NCBI GenBank assembly: GCA_950106755.1
Contig: OX467082.1
Location: 48,750,588-48,814,587, forward strand
DNA: 64,000 bases
Source: Climacium dendroides
Taxonomy: Eukaryota > Streptophyta > Bryopsida > Hypnales > Climaciaceae
Direction: 5' to 3'
The stretch's first letter is position 1. The number at the start of each line of letters is the position of its first letter. A program made the position numbers and the translations under genes. Shown in pieces: positions 57,805 through 64,000 of this stretch. The notes below the pieces were generated by a model. The model was not told where the DNA came from. It did not search any database and saw only the letters and a list, made by a program, of their open reading frames with translations.

Positions 57805-59755
57805 TTAAGGACTAACTAGAGGAATACTGGTCCGACTAATCGCTACAGACCTCCGACCGGACGGCGTGCTTGCCTGTCTAGTTGCCTTCCCCTTGCACTT
57901 TGATGACGACGGCGTGCTTGACCCCGATGGTCGGCGCGGGAATTTGCCTTCATCAACAAAGTATCCCTCTAGAAGAAAATTGTTCTTATCTAGTTTCTTT
58001 GCAGTGGTTGCAATTTCAGTCCACTGGTCAGACTCCTCCGAGTCCCCCACAGCAAACACATTAACCCCACTCATCTGCAAAGTTACACACAACGCCATCA
58101 GACTACGATGGTATGTAAATTCCCTAACAAGGATACAATGGCATTTTAAGTAACATCAACAGTAGGTAGTGTCAGGTCGACCTGACCTGAAGCTGAGGCT
58201 TCGGCACTCAATGCCACCGGCCAAGTCGAGCCGACCTGCGGAACAACTCACTCTAGCCAATGCTACAGGTCAGGTCGACTCGACTTGACTTCTATCACCT
58301 TATATTTACAAGAACAAAATACATTTTCATTTTATTCAGGTCGAATCGACCTTAACCATAGCCAAAACATGACATTGTGGAATTAATTGCATTCAGGCTT
58401 ACCATCGTAGCACATGTGAACTTCGACCCAGCGAAGAATGACATTACGCTTTGTTCAAGAGCGCAGAATTTCTTCATGAGATTGAGGAAAAACTCCATCC
58501 GTAGCTCAATATTGTTAATCCTAAACTCTAGCTCGTTGTAAGCCTCGGGCCTCGTGAATGTTTCAGTGTTGGGAGCATCATAGGAAGACCTCATTTTCAC
58601 CGTCCTACCGTTGCTTGGGCTCTGCAGAATGGTGAGATAAATTGGTTCTACCGCCTTCTTGCTTCATGCAAACAAGTCACCGATACGCTCATTGGGTGAG
58701 GGCATGTAGTTAGAGAAACTTATGGAGTACTCCTTCAACACGAGATTGCTGTCTATGAAGTGGAGTGCCTGCGTTTGCTCGGTGAGGTCAGAATATATGA
58801 GCACCCACACCGGAATGTCTTCGAGAAGGGGTTGACCCTTTTCTTGGAAGGACTCAACAACTACAACAAAATATGGATTAGTTGGCGTACACTTAGACTT
58901 TGACACCACATTCGGGGTATAACGCAGGTCCCACACTCCAAACTTGATGTCCTTCACGTTCTCTGCAGTGAGCACGCCTCTAGGCCAATTCTGGTGCGTC
59001 TTATACATAACGTCATATGGACGATAGTATGCAGTGGATTTTGGGGGCACAAAGTTGTTTCTCTGCTACAAAAAGACCCGGAAGAACTCAACCGCATACA
59101 TTGACATCTCCTCAGCGCTCTTATCCTTTGCTTTTGACTGCTTCGCCTCCATCCAGTATTTGTTCCCTAGCTACTCTAGCAGCACGTTCATGGTGGTACT
59201 CGTGAAGTTCCGACTTCGTTTGAACTCCCTCCACTTCTCGTGGTTCAGCTCATTCAAGGAGGTCATGAGTCCGAGGCTTGCATCCAAGGCGTGGAGCTCC
59301 ATCTTCACCTTGTGCTTGCGCTTCCTTCTCTCCACCCACTCCCTAGCAGTGTAGCAACTCTCTTGTACAGCAGAGAGAAGCTTGATTGTGACCTTTGGGT
59401 ACTCTTTGTTCTTGCTCCCTGGATTCTGATGCAGAATATGTTCGGCCAGCTTCGACAAGTCATTGAAGAAAAGGTTTCCGAGCACTTTGAAAAACTCATG
59501 CGTCAGATTCCCTTGCTCGGGCTTCCAAGTGGCCTTCTCGTTGTACTTCAGTCTAGTATTGGGGTCTATCAATTCCCCATGCGCAGTACTAGAAATGACC
59601 TCGCTCCACAGGTTGTACACGTCGTCCGGAGCTGTGATAATCTTCAGCTCGTTTCGGATCTCGAGCTTCTCCTTAGCGTCCTTGCTTTTCGTAGTCTTCT
59701 GGGCCTTTAATACATCTAGCAAAGCGAACCGCTTGTACATTGCTGATGAGAATTC
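57805..59755 (-). pseudogene. Unknown spliced gene, with in-frame stops
   Basis: An exon starting at an acceptor (TTGCAG/GAATTC, 59755) keeps one frame down to a donor near 58404 (ATG/GTAAGC). A further exon follows from an acceptor near 58077 (TTTGCAG/ATGAGTGG) to 57805. The protein has a helix-rich N-terminal part (MYKRFALLDVLKAQKT), then STAYYRPYDVMYK and FSNYMPSPNERIGDLF, and a Ser-rich basic end. TAG at 59171, TAG near 59060 and TGA at 58664 interrupt it without frameshift; Gln, Gln and Arg fit. No family is recognised. The upstream part is cut off by the CACTA terminus at 59877. Confidence 0.45.
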
Positions 59756-59876
59756 CTGCAACGCAATTTTGTATGTCACGGTCAATTTGGAGCTCTCTAT
59801 TCAGCTCGGACCGACCTAAACTACACATTTCATTTTCAACGTCAAATGCACCTTTGACGTTCTGTTTACTTCGAAC

Positions 59877-60900
59877 CACTAGTAGAAAAAAGGGCTATAA
59901 ATTACATGTCTTTTATGACTACACTAACAACAATTCAGGTCCTTTGGTGAAGACTCGAGAAATGTCCATTTTGCTCTTGCTGCAGATGGAGTAAATCCTT
60001 TCAAGAAGATTCGTTCGAGTTGGTCTACTTGGCCAGTGACCTTGCTAAATTATAATTTGCCGCCTTGGTTGTGCACCAAATTTTTTTTTATGATGTTAGC
60101 TTTGTTGATTCCTGGAAAGCAATCTATAACTGCAGAAGTATTTGATGTGTATCTGGAACCCTTGGTGGATGAATTGCTGGAATTGTGGAAAGGAGTGCCA
60201 GCATATGATGTTGTACAAGAAGTTGGTGCCCGCTCTTTCAACCTCAGAGCAGTTCTTATGTGGACAATTCATGACTATCCAGGATATGGCACGGTAGGAG
60301 GATTTGCGCACCAAGGCTATGCAGGGTGTCTATGGTGCGGTTCTAATTTAGGAGCAAAGCATTCAATGGAGCTATGTAAGGAAATTCATCAAGGGACTCG
60401 CAAATGGTTGCCTACTAATCATCCTTACTGCTCGGAGCGTATGAAGGATCACTTTGATGGAAAAGTAGAAGTGCGAGGAAGACCCAAAATTGTATCTGTA
60501 GAAGAACAATTGGAATATGCAGAGCAGTATAAGACTTGGAAAGCAGAAGGAAATAGAGACGGAGCTCCAGGGGATCCGTCCAAATTGCATGGAGTGAAGC
60601 GGTCTAGCATTCTTTTCAGGTTGCCTTACTGGAAGGTGAGTTGCAGTACTCTTTCAAGTCGAACGACTAAGTAGCAAATTAGTAGTACCATTAAAGTGTC
60701 AAGAAGAATGACAATGGATTACTTGCATTTCAGTTGTATTATAGTCGCTTATCAGTCGTATCTTAGTTGCACATCATTTGTACTGTAGTCGCATATCAGT
60801 TGTGTTTTAGTCGCATATTAGTTGTGATTTAGTTGCATACCAGTTGTATTTTAGTCACAAACCAAATGTATTTTAGTCGCATGTCAATTGTGTCATATTC
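59877..60900. mobile_element. CACTA fragment with TNP2 exon next to its terminus
   Basis: CACTAGTAGAAAAAAGGG at 59877 matches the right terminus of the 29-kb element more closely than its left. A TNP2 exon begins only 62 bp inside, so an internal deletion has joined the terminus to the middle of the gene. TTAGTCGCATATCAGTTG-type repeats at 60720-60900 resemble subterminal repeats. No matching right terminus was found before the next element, so the right end is set only by where these repeats stop. Confidence 0.6.
59939..60635 (+). pseudogene. TNP2-type CACTA transposase, internal exon
   Basis: The frame reads DSRNVHFALAADGVNPF, WPVTLLNYNLPPWLC, MLALLIPGKQ, FDVYLEPLVDELLELW, LMWTIHDYPGYGTVGG, CLWCGSNLG. 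These are the hallmark blocks of Transposase_21 (TNP2): DPRNVRLGLASDGFNPFG, YNLPPWLC and LIPGP in relatives. It starts at an acceptor (TTCAG/GTCC) and ends at TGG AAG/GTGAGT. No stop codon interrupts it. The rest of the transposase is missing, so it cannot act alone. It is the only TNP2 core in the window. Confidence 0.9.
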
Positions 60901-61636
60901 GTTTTGAGATGCTTGTAAAGAGCGTTTGCAGTGAACACTAAAGTGCCTACATTGTATTAGAGTCTTATAGCATGCTTTTTGAAAGAGATGAAGTGATAAT
61001 AAAAGCATTCGGTAGGGAGATGTACAAATGAATGTGTCTTTCCATGTTCGTTGTCAATCCCATACTAACTACTCAAAGGCTATTTATGTGACCAGCGGCT
61101 TCTCATCTGCTATACACTAGATGTCATGCATTGCGAGATGAATCTTGCCAAGAATTTCTTAAAAACAATAAGTGGAAAAAAAGATACGGTGAAGGTGCGA
61201 CGAGATCTGTGGGAATCCGGAATCCGAAAACGGATCAATAATACAAGAAGTAGGTGCGAAAAATAGAAAAAAATCAAAAATTTATAATTAGAGCGTGATT
61301 TTTGGACCAGATAGCATGAATTAGGAAATAAGCGTTCCGGCACAACCCGTAACCGGAACTTATCCGGATCCGGAATCCGGACTCACCCAAAACACAGGAA
61401 CCTACTGTATAGGTCTCGTAGCTACGGAAGTAGGATACCGTTAATACAACAGACCTGTAGCCGTTGTCCTTAAACCCGTAAAAAGACGGTTTAGTATTTA
61501 AGCTGTCTTCCTAGGGTTTTCCTCTTCACTTTCCTGTTCTGTGTTTCTGGGACTGTTTGTGTGAGTAGTTGAGAGAAAGAGTGGTGAGTTAGCGACTGAA
61601 GTAGAGCTACTTTTCTCTCGTTCTGACTTAGATCTT
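60636..61636. other. Spacer with subterminal-type repeats and upstream part of gag-like copy 3
   Basis: Repeats ending in TAGTCGCATA occur to 60900. From about 61190 CCGGAATCCGG words mark the next element; TATTTAAG near 61494 could be its TATA box. No gene is supported. Confidence 0.35.
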
Positions 61637-63586
61637 ATGGCATCCGGACCAGTACGGAAGGTAGCGGTATCTGCCCGAGTTATCTCTCCGGCCATTCCGG
61701 ATAACTCAGAACTACACAAGCAGTTAGAGGAGGACTTAACTAAGTTAGGATGTGTCGGTCTACTACACCGACCATGGAACCTCAAGAGTGAAGAGATGAT
61801 TCAAGAGCTACTTCACGGTGCTCCGAATCAGTATGAGCTCACTTTGAAAGGGCGGCCAGTCGCGTGGACCGAGGACATCTGGGCGGACATCTATCAATTC
61901 CGGAAGAGTGGAAATGGGCTAGCATTGAGGACGGACCGTTTTGTAGCTGGAAAGTTCATTGGGTCTGCAAACCCTAAGGACGGATTCGCTATCAGCGAAT
62001 GCAAGGACGAGAGACATAGGCGGATACTAGAGTTTCTGATTCCGATCTTGTATCCGGAAAAGCCAACACGGGTTACCATTACGGTGGCCAATACTATCTT
62101 TGGGGCTATGGAGAACCGGGTAGTGCATTGGGGTAGGGTCATAGCCAGGATAGTGGCTAAATTAGCGGATCACGTGACTCGAGCAAAGGCGAGTCCAGTT
62201 AGCACCTACTTGTTTCATCTGTACCATCAACAGGAACTTTTGAGTGCAGCTGAAGTGATCCAGTATGACACCGGAAAGGCGATCCTGTCATACGGACTTT
62301 CCGAGGAGGAGGCGGAAGATCCGGACGAGTCTGATCCGGAGGAACTTCCCGAGGAACGTTTGACCGATCTGAGGACCAAGAAGAGGAAGTCAACCGATCC
62401 GGGGTCGCGAATCAAGCCACAGACGATGGAGAGGAGGGAGTCCAGCAAAGGACCTGAAATGGAAATGGAATCCGCATTTTTCAATGCGGGGCTCGAGTGG
62501 ATACGTGAAGCCAAGGTACTCCACGACGGTCTATCGGATTTGGTGATAGATACAGCGAAAGTTTTGAAGGTGGAGCCAGATTAGATTGTGGAAGCTGTCA
62601 AGTGATTGTCCAAACCGGAGGATCTGAAGAAGAGGGAGGAGCAGATCCAGGAGTTGGAGGCGGAACGGAACCAACTCCAAGCCCGAGTGAATTGGGCAGA
62701 AGGGGAAATGGCAGCTGCAAAAGAGAAAGAGAAAGAGGCTCTCGCTCTGGTCAAGAATCTATCCGAAGCAGTCATCATCAAGGCCGACATCATCACAAAA
62801 GCTGCCTTATTCATCTCGAAGATGATATCGGAAGGCCACATTACCAGAACCAAGGTGGTGACTATCCTTGTAGACTTCACTGCAAGGATAGAGCGAGTTT
62901 TGAAGGAGATCCAGCAGCTATTGGCGGCTATTGACCCAAACCATGCGATGGATTTCTCCACCTTTCCGGAACTTCCTTTTGCCTCAAGTACCCTAGGAAA
63001 AACAGTGGCGGATCATGCAACCCGGATGGAGGGATTGAGGGGGATACTTACATTAGCCGAGCCTTCCGCCAGCAAAATGCGGATGATGGAGTTGAATTTG
63101 AGGCCAGCTTTGGAACCGGAACCTGAGTCTAGCGCGAAATCGGTTCCGGTGCCATCCAAATTCTCAACCCCAAAAGTCCCCAAGTCCCAAACAATGCCGA
63201 ACTTGATGACCGGATCATTCAAGATTTCGGGATAGCAAGTCAAGGGAGATCTCATCAACCGGATCGGTGGAATGACCAATCCGGCTCAGACTAATCCGAA
63301 AGGATTTGTGCACATGCAGGAGACCACGCCGGAGAAAAGAAGCGAACCCGCGACATTGGAGGATACAACGCCAGAGAAGGAGAAGGAAGTTCAAGTCATC
63401 GAAGATTCTGAGGAGGAGAGTGCCCACTCCACTTCCGGAACCGGAGACGACAGCGATCCGTCTTCCGCAACGCGCCATATCCAGACTCAGGCCACAGCAA
63501 AGACCACACCAGCGAAGAATACGAAGGGGACGCCTACCAGCCAAGTGGGGAGCCGCTCAAAGAAAGGACGGAAGCCAAAACATTAG
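61637..63586 (+). pseudogene. Gag-like transposon protein family, copy 3
   Basis: ATG at 61637 (MASGPVRKVAVSARVISP) starts the best kept of the three copies, about 650 codons in one frame. It has KQLEEDLTKLGCVGLLHRPW, KSEEMIQELLHG, WTEDIWADIYQFRKSG, then LEFLIPILYPEKPTRVTITV and a basic, acidic mixed region. A coiled-coil region (KREEQIQELEAERNQLQ) and an ITKAALFISKM block shared with the other copies follow. Stops: TAG 62582, TGA 62603 and TAG 63233; Gln, Arg and Gln fit. TAG at 63584 is taken as the end, but the frame continues with coding-like sequence to about 63660. The Trp codon in WTEDIW is TGA in copy 1. Confidence 0.6.
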
Positions 63587-64000
63587 AATTCGTAGGAGAA
63601 GAAGTATAGAATCCGGAACGGGTTTCCGAGCATGGACCCGGTTTTCGGAATCTTAGGCGGATAGTAAGGAAGTCCGGCAATCTCGGACAATAGTTAGTAA
63701 TCTTTCCGGATATCCCGGGGTTTCTAGTGATTGGTTGCCTGGATTTTCGGGTTTTCGTTTTCAGGCTTTTAGGAGTTGACTCTGGGTTTTTGGTGTTAGT
63801 ATTTTAAGGGCAGGCAAGTTAGTTGTTTGCCATTTCATTCTACTCCATTCGATCTTAGTGCTTTCACGTATGTATTACGATTTCCTTTTTTTAATCTAAG
63901 TCAGTCAGGGTGCTTCTAGTTGCACTTTGCTTAGACGGGGTCTTTTGGCTGAGTGTATGCATGTGTGTGTATCCTTGTACTGGAGAAAGAGAAGGGAGGG
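63587..64000. other. Downstream part of gag-like copy 3
   Basis: TCCGG-rich at first, then ordinary sequence with a T-run near 63890. No supported gene; the element continues beyond the window. Confidence 0.3.

Overview
The window looks like nuclear DNA of a green plant or streptophyte alga and consists almost entirely of transposable elements. The signs are GT-AG introns, CACTA elements with TNP2 and PttA-type proteins, a BED/DUF659 hAT transposase, short CCCTAAA telomere-type repeats, a plant-style HAD phosphatase (DLNGVLC) and a UBP-like deubiquitinase fragment. The repeat style reminds me of charophyte genomes such as Chara, but that is an impression and not proven. I found no rRNA, tRNA, CRISPR or bacterial-type operon.

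Layout. 197-1726: decayed DDE-type transposase. 1931-18896: one large hAT element of about 17 kb. It has CAGGGTTG termini and an 8-bp target duplication matching at 7 of 8 bases. It carries a kinase-like gene (+), a gene with a CKKYV domain and a Gly/Tyr-rich tail (-), the hAT transposase (-), and a very long CKKYV/coiled-coil/RING gene (-). GC-rich GTCGG/CGGAC repeat blocks sit just upstream of each of these four genes. 19687-48827: one CACTA element of about 29 kb. Its CACTAGTAGAAAA termini are flanked by CTT, and the flanks rejoin into a local tandem repeat. It holds a TNP2-associated remnant (-), a MULE-like transposase with a SWIM finger (-), a small acidic spliced gene (+), a 10-exon gene joining a ParB-like domain to an N4/N6-type DNA methyltransferase-like domain (+), a PttA-type gene (+) with a deubiquitinase fragment in one intron, and a nested gag-like gene (-). 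48831-64000: a HAD phosphatase pseudogene split by a 1.5-kb CACTA element, a coiled-coil pseudogene, two more copies of the gag-like family, an unknown spliced gene (-), and a TNP2 exon lying directly against a CACTA terminus.

Two themes stand out. First, most element genes keep one open frame for hundreds to more than a thousand codons, broken only by in-frame stops and almost never by frameshifts. The stops fit C-to-T decay of Gln, Arg or Trp codons, and the arms of three local palindromes show the same bias. This suggests methylation and deamination rather than random decay. Second, the ParB-like/methyltransferase-like gene is free of stops through ten exons. It therefore looks younger or more constrained than its neighbours, and it is the best candidate for an undescribed transposon-borne system. 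All functions are read from sequence motifs only.
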